Shown here in pieces: positions 8,149 to 14,748 of a stretch of 39,725 nucleotides of DNA. How positions within the stretch are numbered: position 1 is the stretch's first letter; the number at the start of each line of letters is the position of its first letter. The DNA lies in IMG/VR virus record IMGVR_UViG_3300050119_000143, positions 1 to 39,725 of that record; one strand, given 5' to 3'. The stretch comes from a virus. A program made the translations under genes and the position numbers. The notes under the pieces are model-generated. The model was not told the DNA's origin. It ran no database searches and saw nothing but the letters and a program-made list of their open reading frames with translations.

Positions 8149-8656
8149 GCGCGCGCTGCTTTCCGAGGTACTCCTTGTTGGCGCGAAGTTCGGCGGACAG
8201 ATATTCCCAGACCTCATTGCACGACCAGGCGACCAGCACGATCGCGCCGCGGTCGAACTTCGATTGCAGAAACGCGAGCTGATCGTCTGTCGCTTTTCCT
8301 GCAGCTTTGATCTGGCGGCCGCCCGAGTTGAGCCATCGCGGAGCCTTCACCTCGATGTAAAGCGCGCGACCGTTCGGCGCGAGCGTCGCCTCGATATCCG
8401 CGAAGCCTGCCGGGATCGCGCGGCCGGTCTTCGTGTTCTGAACTCCTTTGAGGTCGACGCCCGCTGCGGCCGCTGCGCCAATCATCCGGCCGCGTTGACG
8501 TCTTCCGCCGGCGTCAATCGGGACAGCGTCGACCTCGTACAAAGCAAGAAAAGTGAGAATTGAAGCCTGAACTACCGACTCCGTGTTGCGCGCCATCAGG
8601 TACGACGGTGCGGAATTCTCCGGTTCGCGCCACGGGAACGGAAAGTCGCGCTTCAA
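8141..8656 (-). CDS. VRR-NUC domain nuclease
   Basis: A 171-aa protein with the VRR-NUC signature: IPAGFADIEATL, then ALYIEVKAP (the E-V-K catalytic core) and TDDQLAFLQSKFDRGAIVLVA. Stand-alone VRR-NUC proteins in phages are PD-(D/E)XK nucleases that process branched DNA during replication or recombination. The N-terminal segment VVQASILTFLALY is also typical. The start appears to be TTG at 8656, overlapping the stop of the J-domain gene; ATG at 8596 is a possible shorter start. Confidence 0.8.
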   Translation of the reverse strand: MKRDFPFPWREPENSAPSYLMARNTESVVQASILTFLALYEVDAVPIDAGGRRQRGRMIGAAAAAGVDLKGVQNTKTGRAIPAGFADIEATLAPNGRALYIEVKAPRWLNSGGRQIKAAGKATDDQLAFLQSKFDRGAIVLVAWSCNEVWEYLSAELRANKEYLGKQRARA

Positions 8657-9303
8657 ACCGCCTCCGCCATCGCGATGCGCCGCGCCTCGTTCAATTCGGT
8701 CATCGCTTCGTGCGTTCCGCCGAGGTCCGGGTGACGCTTTCGAGCGAGAGCGTTATAGCGAGAGTTGACCTCGGAAGGGGTGAGGCGAGCGCCTTCATCA
8801 ACACCGAACACTTCGCGCCACGGTCGAGCCGTCACGATCGCTGCCGGCAGCTGGGCAAATCCGGCGAACGCGCGGTCGATGATCGCACCGCCGCCGTGCC
8901 GTTTGATCGCGCGCAGCGCTTCGAGAGTCGCGGCGACCGCAGCGAGGTTATCGGCGACGCGGTCGTAGTTGTCGATCGCCATGCACTCCGCTTTTCCTTT
9001 TTTATTTTTCCAGTAGACCGCAACGCCGTGATCGGACGGCTCGCCACGATCGCTGCGCGGAACGCCATCGTTTCGCGTTTGAATATTCGTCGAGATGATG
9101 ACGTCGGAGTCCTTGACCTCGAGCGCGCGGAGTTCGCCAGTGACCCGGCACACTCCGTCCCACACACTGATCGATGCGGTGCCGCCGTACATGCTAGGAT
9201 TCGCCGCGGCTTTGTTTTTTTTGAACCGCGCTCTAGCATATTGGCCACGTGGCGTCCGCGCCCATCCCGACGGCCAGCACAGCGGAAAACGAGTCTCGTT
9301 CAT
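8653..9303 (-). CDS. J-domain phage protein
   Basis: A 216-aa protein whose C-terminus is a DnaJ-like J domain: REVFGVDEGARLTPSEV, then YNALARKRHPDLGG with the HPD motif, then MTELNEARRIA. The N-terminal 140 residues (SGWARTPRGQ..., KNKKGKAECMAIDNYDRV) form a separate domain found in similar phage proteins. It probably recruits host DnaK to a phage replication or regulatory complex. The ATG at 9303 has GGAGGAA ahead of it. It lies upstream of the VRR-NUC and winged-helix genes, forming a likely replication module. Confidence 0.82.
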   Translation of the reverse strand: MNETRFPLCWPSGWARTPRGQYARARFKKNKAAANPSMYGGTASISVWDGVCRVTGELRALEVKDSDVIISTNIQTRNDGVPRSDRGEPSDHGVAVYWKNKKGKAECMAIDNYDRVADNLAAVAATLEALRAIKRHGGGAIIDRAFAGFAQLPAAIVTARPWREVFGVDEGARLTPSEVNSRYNALARKRHPDLGGTHEAMTELNEARRIAMAEAV

Positions 9304-9304
9304 G

Positions 9305-9775
9305 CTAAGATTTCCTCCGGGTTACCCGCTTTGAGCCCGAGGAGGCAGTGCGGCAGGCACGGAGTCTCCTCGGCTTTTTTCCATTCTGAATCAACTCCCT
9401 TGCGAGCTTACTGAGTTCTAGTGGCGATTCGCGCTTCGGCGGATCCGGGATGTTCGCGACGCGCGTTTGCTTGACGTGCAGCCGGAACTCGATCTCCGCG
9501 GATCCCGCGCGCGGCCGTTCTTTGAGCAGGTGGACGCCATCGGTCGCGAGGTCCATCAGATAACGCCGCGCGTCGATATCGGCATAAGCGTTGCCGTACC
9601 GCTTGCGGACGCCGCGAATGATTTCGCGAAACGATTCCCAGCGGTCGTTCATCGTGGCTGCGAGCAGGTAGTTCCTAAATTCCAGTCGCGGACTCATGAG
9701 TTCGCGCCTTTTCGCACGATCGGCGAACGCCCGAGGTTCGGTGAACGGTGCGCGCTTGCGGCCGCGCGGGCTCAC
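9305..9775 (-). CDS. Hypothetical protein (156 aa, basic C-terminus)
   Basis: A 156-aa protein. The GTG start at 9775 overlaps the stop of the zinc-ribbon gene (GTGA). The central part (FREIIRGVRKRYGNAYADID, then RRYLMDLATDGVHLLKERP) is helical and basic. The C-terminus is very Arg/Lys-rich, compatible with nucleic-acid binding. No family recognised with confidence. It ends just before the J-domain gene's ribosome-binding site. Confidence 0.6.
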   Translation of the reverse strand: MSPRGRKRAPFTEPRAFADRAKRRELMSPRLEFRNYLLAATMNDRWESFREIIRGVRKRYGNAYADIDARRYLMDLATDGVHLLKERPRAGSAEIEFRLHVKQTRVANIPDPPKRESPLELSKLARELIQNGKKPRRLRACRTASSGSKRVTRRKS

Positions 9776-10044
9776 GGCTTCGCTCCACTGCCCGTGATGC
9801 GGCGCGTGAATTCGTCGATTGATGAGCGCGTTACATCGTGATCGAGCAGCCACTCCGTCGACGCCAGGAAAGCCGCCTCGTACCCGTAGCCGAACTTCCG
9901 GTAGAGGTCGAGCTGCATCTGCCTCGGTAATTTTTTATAGCAAGCGCTGCAGTGGGACTGCTTCGTTCTCTTCGCGCGACCGCAGCTGGCACAGACGGAG
10001 CCGATGAAGTCTTGAAAAATCGTTTTCGTTTCTGGCGTCGTCAT
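9772..10044 (-). CDS. Zinc-ribbon small protein
   Basis: A 90-aa protein with CASCGRAKRTKQSHCSACYK (residues about 18-37), a treble-clef or zinc-ribbon type CxxC-N10-CxxC motif. A helical tail follows, ending in LASTEWLLDHDV. The ATG at 10044 overlaps the previous stop (ATGA). It probably binds nucleic acid or protein; the specific function is unknown. Similar small zinc-ribbon proteins are frequent in phage early operons. Confidence 0.65.
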   Translation of the reverse strand: MTTPETKTIFQDFIGSVCASCGRAKRTKQSHCSACYKKLPRQMQLDLYRKFGYGYEAAFLASTEWLLDHDVTRSSIDEFTRRITGSGAKP

Positions 10045-10286
10045 TTCGCGTGCCTCGGGCAGTAGTCCAGTTGGTCGGCGTCCGGGGAAGTCTTGATCGG
10101 CGTGGCGTGCCGATCGCAAATCGGCGCGTCGCAAGTGATGTTCGCGCCGCCAAGAGTTTTTCCGGTCACGAAGTCACAGAGCTTCGTGCTCGATTTCTCG
10201 CAGAAGCGGCACTTCTTCGTGCGACCCGCCGCGTGCTTTACGATCGCCACACCGCCGCCGGGCAGATTTACTATCGAACACGGCAT
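10041..10286 (-). CDS. Cys-rich small protein
   Basis: An 81-aa protein with ATG at 10286 behind GGAGG. It contains CRFCEKSSTKLCDF and a second set, ITCDAPICDRH and YCPRH, so two metal sites are possible. Cys and His spacing suggests two zinc knuckles. It is the first gene after a 170-base gap containing two strong stem-loops, so it may have its own regulation. No known family. Confidence 0.65.
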   Translation of the reverse strand: MPCSIVNLPGGGVAIVKHAAGRTKKCRFCEKSSTKLCDFVTGKTLGGANITCDAPICDRHATPIKTSPDADQLDYCPRHAK

Positions 10287-10304
10287 CACAGCCTCCGAAT
10301 TTTT

Positions 10305-10340
10305 GCGGGATCCGGGCCTTCCCAGGTACCCGGATCCCGC
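10305..10340. repeat. 12-bp inverted repeat (stem-loop) upstream of Cys-rich gene
   Basis: The arms GCGGGATCCGGG (10305-10316) and CCCGGATCCCGC (10329-10340) are perfectly complementary around a 12-base loop. In minus-strand sense the stem is followed by A-rich sequence and then the ribosome-binding site of the 81-aa gene, not by a T-run. It is therefore more likely an operator or mRNA leader structure than a terminator. Confidence 0.85.
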
Positions 10341-10377
10341 CCTCTCCCGGCACCGCGTAAGCGCCGGAACTTTGACG

Positions 10378-10408
10378 TGCGGGGATCGATCGGCCACAAA
10401 TCCCCGCA
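10378..10408. repeat. 9-bp inverted repeat
   Basis: The arms TGCGGGGAT (10378-10386) and ATCCCCGCA (10400-10408) are perfectly complementary around a 13-base loop. It is the second stem-loop in the same 170-base gene-free stretch (10287-10456). No T-run follows on either strand. It could be an operator pair or leader structure together with the repeat at 10305-10340. Confidence 0.8.
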
Positions 10409-10456
10409 CACTCCCGAGCGCCGAGTTCGGGCGGAACCGGCGGCGCCGGAAAATGG

Positions 10457-10786
10457 TTAGAGCTTTTCGATTCCCTCGACGCGTTCTGGCCAGCGCCACT
10501 GCCCGTTTTCATTTCCCGTCTGGGCGCTAAGGGTCCATAGGGTGTCGTTACCGTCGAGCATGGCCTGCCCGTTAACGCTCCACTCGTTCCACACGCGCAC
10601 GATCACCATCGGGAATTCGTCGCCGGCGTGAACTTCGTTTCCGATGTGAGCCTGCGCGCCGAGCGGCCATTTGTCGTCCCCGATTCTGGCGGCAATGCTC
10701 TGGGAATTTGTTCGACGTCGGTTGATCTGCTGGGCCTGCTCCTCTGTGATCCTGAAGATCACCGTCCTTCCGATCGTTGGCTTCAT
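10457..10786 (-). CDS. Small conserved phage protein (109 aa)
   Basis: The ATG at 10786 follows a strong AAGGAGG site. The protein has an N-terminal MKPTIGRTVIFRITEEQA, a central segment with FPMVIVRVWNEWSVNGQAML and a C-terminal NGQWRWPERVEG. This arrangement of IVRVW ... N ... W.WPE is common in short phage proteins of unknown function found in early regions. It is probably a single beta-rich domain. The role is unknown. Confidence 0.7.
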   Translation of the reverse strand: MKPTIGRTVIFRITEEQAQQINRRRTNSQSIAARIGDDKWPLGAQAHIGNEVHAGDEFPMVIVRVWNEWSVNGQAMLDGNDTLWTLSAQTGNENGQWRWPERVEGIEKL

Positions 10787-10802
10787 GAACTACCTCCTTT
10801 TT

Positions 10803-10985
10803 TCACAACATCAAAACGAGTTCGGACGTCGGGACTTCCGCGACGCAACGGGTGTTCGAGCACAGCGTCCGCGCTTCATCAACCCACCCGCACGGTTCTT
10901 CGTAATCCTCGCCGGGAAAGAGGCATGGTGTTTGTTCGGTGCAACCGCACACGCGACACTTCCCCGATTCGAGCGCGACCGTCAC
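10803..10985 (-). CDS. Cys-rich small protein (60 aa)
   Basis: A GTG start at 10985 overlaps the stop of a tiny upstream frame (GTGA). The 60-aa protein has CRVCGCTEQTPC followed by EEPCGWVDEARTLCSNTRC, giving seven cysteines suited to bind one or two zinc ions. The CxxCGCt...C...CxW.....LC pattern is often seen in small phage proteins of unknown function. It is part of the Cys-rich cluster at 7.4-11 kb. Confidence 0.7.
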   Translation of the reverse strand: MTVALESGKCRVCGCTEQTPCLFPGEDYEEPCGWVDEARTLCSNTRCVAEVPTSELVLML

Positions 10986-11038
10986 GAGCCCGCCTTTTTG
11001 CCGAGTCCATCGCATCGATCACAGAATGTTTTTTGCAT
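10982..11038 (-). CDS. Possible micro-ORF (18 aa, CxxC)
   Basis: A possible 18-codon frame beginning with an ATG that overlaps the stop of the 66-aa gene (ATGA) and ending in a TGA that overlaps the GTG of the next gene. The predicted peptide has CDRCDGLGKK, a treble-clef-like half. It may be a real micro-protein or only a translational-coupling bridge. Existence is uncertain. Confidence 0.3.
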   Translation of the reverse strand: MQKTFCDRCDGLGKKAGS

Positions 11039-11238
11039 CACTTCTCCCTTTTCTTGTCGCGAATTTCCTCGTTGAATTCCGCCAGCTGCGCCGCGATTTC
11101 ACGGAGCAGGATGTTGGTGTTAACTGCGATCACGAGCTGTGCGGCCCCCAGCGTGATTTCAGTGCTGGACCCAGCGAGCGAAGTGAGCTCGGTTTCCGCG
11201 CCAGCGAGGGGAATCTTTCTAATATCCGCGGACCTCAT
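11038..11238 (-). CDS. Small hypothetical protein (66 aa)
   Basis: A 66-aa protein whose ATG overlaps the end of the 156-aa gene. The second half (NTNILLREIAAQLAEFNEEIRDKK) is an amphipathic, probably coiled-coil helix. The first half is short and beta-like. No family recognised. It is probably a small oligomeric phage protein co-translated with its neighbours. Confidence 0.55.
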   Translation of the reverse strand: MRSADIRKIPLAGAETELTSLAGSSTEITLGAAQLVIAVNTNILLREIAAQLAEFNEEIRDKKREK

Positions 11239-11705
11239 GCCGCCCCTTTTTTCGCCGCCTCGATCGCGGAGCGGCGAAACCGTTTGAACGCTGTGAACAT
11301 CCGGTGACCCTGCAGCTTGTCGGCGAGTTCGCCCAGCGCGAGATCGAAACCGGGCAGCGAAAGCGCGAGCTGCGCGAACGCCATCAGCGCCATCTGCCGT
11401 TCGGTTTCCTGCAGGACGGCAACGATGGGCTCGTGGCCTTCCCGCTCGACGCGATCCGGTTTCGGCCCGTCGAGCGCTTCGACGAAGTCGTGCGTCGCGG
11501 AGTGAAGCAGCGTCTCGATCGTGATGGTGCCGTCGGCGACGCCGACCAGGCGGAAGATCCCGTCGCTGTTCTTCGCGTCGAAAAAGCGGAAGAAGTCGCC
11601 CGTGAATTTCAGATCGCCGATGAGCACGAGGTCATCGGGCGGCGCGAGGTACTTCACGTCGAGCGGTTCTCGCCGGACGTCGTCGTTCTCTGGCGTGTGA
11701 AACAT
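11235..11705 (-). CDS. Hypothetical protein (156 aa)
   Basis: A 156-aa protein. The N-terminal half (VKYLAPPDDLVLIGDLKFTG, then FRFFDAKNSDGIFRLVGVAD) is beta-rich. The C-terminal half is helical (TERQMALMAFAQLALSLPGF). The ATG at 11705 overlaps the stop of the 40-aa membrane protein (TGATG). I recognise no family. It belongs to the block of tiny co-translated genes between the methyltransferase and the zinc-ribbon genes. Confidence 0.55.
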   Translation of the reverse strand: MFHTPENDDVRREPLDVKYLAPPDDLVLIGDLKFTGDFFRFFDAKNSDGIFRLVGVADGTITIETLLHSATHDFVEALDGPKPDRVEREGHEPIVAVLQETERQMALMAFAQLALSLPGFDLALGELADKLQGHRMFTAFKRFRRSAIEAAKKGAA

Positions 11706-11827
11706 CAGCCCCTCCCTTCAATTACGAACATGAGTGCAGCGCCGAGCACCGCGCCGGCGATGAAGAAAAGCGCGAGGATGCCGAGCAGCTCGTGCAAACC
11801 GAAACCGCGCCTGCGCCAGGCGGTCAT
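11705..11827 (-). CDS. Mini membrane protein (40 aa)
   Basis: A 40-aa frame with ATG overlapping the previous stop (ATGA) and TGA overlapping the next ATG. It begins with a basic patch (MTAWRRRGF), followed by a hydrophobic helix (LLGILALFFIAGAVLGAAL). A single-pass membrane protein with cytoplasmic N-terminus is expected. Its function is unknown; both overlaps support translation. Confidence 0.55.
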   Translation of the reverse strand: MTAWRRRGFGLHELLGILALFFIAGAVLGAALMFVIEGRG

Positions 11828-12009
11828 TCGAGAATCACCACGAGCACGCGTTCGAGCCGAGCGCAGCGCGGCGTGTGAGGCGCGTTAGGTGCCACGTTCT
11901 GGTCGTTTCCAGCCGCTGTGGGCGACGCGGGCGAGCCGGACACGAACGGCGGCGAACCGCCCTGTTTTGCTTCGCCTGCCGCCGCCTGGTCGCCACGTTT
12001 TTCGGTCAT
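11824..12009 (-). CDS. Small disordered protein (61 aa)
   Basis: A 61-aa frame rich in Ala, Pro, Gly and Ser, with no predicted folded core except the last ten residues (LERVLVVILE). The ATG at 12009 has AGAGG upstream. It ends overlapping the ATG of the 40-aa membrane protein. It is the first gene after the repeat-bearing gap at 12010-12142. No family is recognised. Confidence 0.45.
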   Translation of the reverse strand: MTEKRGDQAAAGEAKQGGSPPFVSGSPASPTAAGNDQNVAPNAPHTPRCARLERVLVVILE

Positions 12010-12059
12010 TTTGAGCCTCTTTCAACAGGAGTCAGAGAACTTCGGTGCGACTCCATCCA

Positions 12060-12114
12060 CAACCACGTCAACAACCTGCAACCACGTCAAAAATCCAGTG
12101 CCATCCAGTGCCAT
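12060..12114. repeat. Direct-repeat cluster in intergenic region
   Basis: Within the 133-base gap 12010-12142, CAACCACGTCAA occurs twice at a 19-base step (12060-12071, 12079-12090). CCAGTGCCAT occurs twice head-to-tail (12095-12104, 12105-12114). Read on the minus strand these are TTGACGTGGTTG and ATGGCACTGG. Such stacked short direct repeats are typical of iterons, operator arrays or integrase arm sites. No good -10 element accompanies the TTGACG motifs. Confidence 0.8.
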
Positions 12115-12142
12115 CCGCCGCAGAGCGAAAAGCGGGTAATTT

Positions 12143-12271
12143 TTACCGCTTCCGCCAGCGCCAGCCGGGAAAATTCCAGCGATAAATTGCGAACGTCACC
12201 ACGAACCCGAGCGCTCCGAGCGAGCCGATCACGAGCCCGCACCACGCCGCGAAATGAAGCAGCGACCTCAC
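12143..12271 (-). CDS. Mini membrane protein (42 aa)
   Basis: A 42-aa frame beginning at a GTG that overlaps the previous stop (GTGA). It is mainly one long hydrophobic helix (CGLVIGSLGALGFVVTFAIY) followed by a basic aromatic tail (RWNFPGWRWRKR), so an inner-membrane protein with the basic tail in the cytoplasm is expected. It is the last gene before the repeat-bearing gap. Confidence 0.55.
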   Translation of the reverse strand: MRSLLHFAAWCGLVIGSLGALGFVVTFAIYRWNFPGWRWRKR

Positions 12272-12525
12272 GACTTCACCTCGGCGAGCGATGCCCGCTT
12301 TCCAATTCGGTGCTTCTTCGTTTCGGACTCGACGAACTCCGCGAGATCCCGCAGGCAGTCCTGCTCGAATGCCGCCTGACCGTTGGGGAAAAAGCAGTAC
12401 CGCCTCCAACGAGAAAACCACTGGACCCGCCCGAGATAAAACGCGCTTTGCAGGGACCAGACGGTCCAGACTTTCGTCTTTCGCTGCGGCGGCTGATCCA
12501 CGAGCGTGCAACTGATCCACTTCAC
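12268..12525 (-). CDS. Small conserved phage protein (85 aa)
   Basis: An 85-aa protein starting at GTG 12525, which overlaps the stop of the 54-aa gene (GTGA). It contains RKTKVWTVWS, then LGRVQWFSRWRRYCFFPNG and a helix (DCLRDLAEFVESE). The KTKVW ... LG.I.W...WR.Y.F.P pattern recurs in small proteins of many temperate phages, with unknown function. The rest of the longer open frame upstream is out of step with the methyltransferase gene and is not translated. Confidence 0.65.
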   Translation of the reverse strand: MKWISCTLVDQPPQRKTKVWTVWSLQSAFYLGRVQWFSRWRRYCFFPNGQAAFEQDCLRDLAEFVESETKKHRIGKRASLAEVKS

Positions 12526-12686
12526 GATGGCTTCACCACTTTCCTGATGATCGGCCGCGACACGTTCGGCTGGTCGAACTCGCGCTCGATGAATTCGCGC
12601 ACGTCGCGGAGCTGCGGCATCAGCCGTCCGGAGTTCTTCGCGAGCGCCTCGTACAGCGCTTCGCATTGGACTTGGGTGAGCTTCAT
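12522..12686 (-). CDS. Small hypothetical protein (54 aa)
   Basis: A 54-aa frame whose ATG overlaps the stop of the methyltransferase gene (ATGA). It is predicted all-helical (LTQVQCEALYEALAKNSGRL, then LRDVREFIEREF), possibly a small DNA- or protein-binding helical bundle. No family recognised. It is coupled to the next gene through a GTGA overlap. Confidence 0.5.
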   Translation of the reverse strand: MKLTQVQCEALYEALAKNSGRLMPQLRDVREFIEREFDQPNVSRPIIRKVVKPS

Positions 12687-13723
12687 GCCGGCGTCTCCGC
12701 TGCAAACAGGACTTCCTGGCGGAGCCGCTCGTTCTGCAGCGACGCATACGCGGGATTGAGTTCGCAGCCGAGATACCGGCGCCCGTTTTCCTTGGCCACG
12801 AGCGCCGTGGTGCCAGAGCCCATGAACGGGTCGAACACAATATCGTTCGGGCGCGAGCCGGCCAGCACGCACGGAAGGATTAGATCTGGCGGAAACGTGG
12901 CGAAGTGAGCGCCGGCGTAAGGCTGCGTCGAGATCTGCCACACGCTGCGCTTGTTGCGCTCGTCGACCACGGCTCTAAATGCTTCGCGGCCCACGAGGTC
13001 GATGGTCTTACCGGCGAACTCACCGCGCTTGGCTGACGGTCGCGGACCGCGTCCCGTCGTCGGGCGCGTGGCGAGAGACTTCGGACCTTGGAACTCGTTG
13101 CCGTTCCAGCCGCAGATCGCTGGCTCGCGGATCGCCGCGGCGTCATAAAAATAATCAGCGGACTTCGAAAGCAGAAAAATGTACTCGTGGCTTTTCGTCG
13201 GGCGGTCGGTGACGCTCTCGGGCATCGGATTGGGCTTGTGCCAGATGATGTCGCTGCGGAGATACCAGCCATCCGCCTGCAGCGCGAACGCCACGCGCCA
13301 CGGGATACCGATGAGGTCTTTCGGCTTCAGTCCCGGCGTGTTCTTCAGACTTCCGGTGAGCGTGCCCTTCGGATGTGCGAGGATTTGGCGCGCACTGAGT
13401 GACGTTTCTCTCGAGCTCGCGCCCTCAAGCGTCCCCGGATAGAAGTCGCCGCGACTTTGCGCGCCCCAACTGCCGGCGTAGCTATCGCCCAGATTGAGCC
13501 AAACCGTTCCGTCATCGGCGAGCAGCTCGCGGACCAGGCGGAACACGTCGACCATTTGGCCGACATATTCCGCCGGCGTCTCTTCCATCCCGAGCTGCCC
13601 CTCAACGCCATAATCGCGAAGCCCGAAATACGGCGGCGACGTGATGCACGTCTGCACGCGCACGCCCTGCAGCACGAGGCACTTCATGATCGCGCGGCAA
13701 TCGCCGATGCGAATCTCGTTCAC
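12683..13723 (-). CDS. SPPY-type DNA methyltransferase
   Basis: A 346-aa DNA amino-methyltransferase. Catalytic motif IV is TSPPYFGLRDYG (residues 28-39), and the SAM-binding motif FDPFMGSGTT lies near the C-terminus (297-306), giving the beta arrangement. SPPY is typical of N4-cytosine enzymes, although adenine specificity is not excluded. About 100 residues between the motifs include WHKPNPMPES and a target-recognition region. The GTG start overlaps the integrase stop (GTGA). No matching restriction endonuclease is nearby, so it is an orphan methylase, probably modifying phage DNA against host restriction. Confidence 0.92.
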   Translation of the reverse strand: MNEIRIGDCRAIMKCLVLQGVRVQTCITSPPYFGLRDYGVEGQLGMEETPAEYVGQMVDVFRLVRELLADDGTVWLNLGDSYAGSWGAQSRGDFYPGTLEGASSRETSLSARQILAHPKGTLTGSLKNTPGLKPKDLIGIPWRVAFALQADGWYLRSDIIWHKPNPMPESVTDRPTKSHEYIFLLSKSADYFYDAAAIREPAICGWNGNEFQGPKSLATRPTTGRGPRPSAKRGEFAGKTIDLVGREAFRAVVDERNKRSVWQISTQPYAGAHFATFPPDLILPCVLAGSRPNDIVFDPFMGSGTTALVAKENGRRYLGCELNPAYASLQNERLRQEVLFAAETPA

Positions 13724-14748
13724 GCCGGCACCGCCGCCTCGACGTTCATCTTCGCGACGGCCGCTTTGCGGTGGTCGGCGGAGAGATGCGCGTACTTCAT
13801 GGTCATCACGATGGACTTGTGCCCGAGCAGCTCCTGCACGGTGCGGATGTCCACGCCAGCCATCACCAGGCGCGACGCGAATGTGTGCCGCAAATCGTGC
13901 CAGTGAAAATCATCCACGGCCGCTTCGTCGCACGCGTGCTCAAACCAGGTCCGCCAGTCGCGCTGCGCGGATCCGTCGTTATCGGGTGAGACGAACTCCT
14001 TCTCGCCGGTGTAGCGCGAGAGCCGCTTCAGCGTGCCGATCGCGGTGTCATTGGCGACGATGTGGCGCCGTCCGGTTTTCCCTTTGACCGTCAGGATTCC
14101 CCGTTCAAGGTCGCAATCTTTCCACTTGAGCCCGAACTGCTCGCCGCGGCGCATGCCGGTGTGGAGCGCGAGGTCGAACTCCCAGCGGTGGTAATCGACA
14201 GAGATGCATTTGCGAAGCCGGTCCTCTTCCTCGGGACGCAGCCATCGCACGCGGGCATCGTTTTCCTTGTAGCGCTTCACACGCGACGCCGGGTTTGCGG
14301 ACACTCGTCCGGTGGCGAGTGCAAAAGTGAACACCGTGGAAATAAACGAGCGGTAGCGATTCACCGTGGAGTTCGAAAGCCCGGACCGCTTCAGCGCCCC
14401 GAGCGTTTCCTCGATGCGTTCGGTGGTGACGCGGTCAAACGGGATCCCGCCGATGAGCGGCGAGAGCTGCCCCAGGCGGATGCGGTCGGTCTCAATCGAG
14501 AGCGCGGCGAGGCGAAGCGACTTCTGCTTGATCGCTTCATCGGCCAGCCGGCGGAACGACCAGGTGCGCGCCTGCCGCGGCGGAACGTAGCTGCCGTTTT
14601 TGACTTCCTTCTTTCGCCGGGTGAGCAGCTCGAGCGCCGCGGCGAGCTGCCCCGCCTTTTCCTTGTGCGGACGGCCGTCGGCGTCCCTGTAGAAAACCCA
14701 GTGGACGCCAGACGCCGGCGGACGCTCGAAGATGCCCGGTATTTTCAT
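13720..14748 (-). CDS. int: Tyrosine recombinase integrase
   Basis: A 342-aa integrase from ATG 14748, which overlaps the stop of the preceding gene (TAATG); this start is preferred over 14790. An N-terminal arm-binding-like part is followed by a SAM-like core-binding domain (about residues 60-160) and the catalytic domain. Catalytic residues are visible: Arg in LHTGMRRGE (about 200), a beta-hairpin Lys in VKGKTGRR, His-x-x-Arg in HDLRHTFAS (284/287), His in LLGHKS (310) and nucleophile Tyr in MKYAHLS (319). It shows that the phage can lysogenise. There is no gap on either side for an adjacent attP, which is unusual. Confidence 0.95.
   Translation of the reverse strand: MKIPGIFERPPASGVHWVFYRDADGRPHKEKAGQLAAALELLTRRKKEVKNGSYVPPRQARTWSFRRLADEAIKQKSLRLAALSIETDRIRLGQLSPLIGGIPFDRVTTERIEETLGALKRSGLSNSTVNRYRSFISTVFTFALATGRVSANPASRVKRYKENDARVRWLRPEEEDRLRKCISVDYHRWEFDLALHTGMRRGEQFGLKWKDCDLERGILTVKGKTGRRHIVANDTAIGTLKRLSRYTGEKEFVSPDNDGSAQRDWRTWFEHACDEAAVDDFHWHDLRHTFASRLVMAGVDIRTVQELLGHKSIVMTMKYAHLSADHRKAAVAKMNVEAAVPA

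Noticed and set aside
10305-10340. Intrinsic terminator
   Set aside because: The stem is strong, but neither strand has a T-run after it; the minus strand continues with AAAAATT and a ribosome-binding site.
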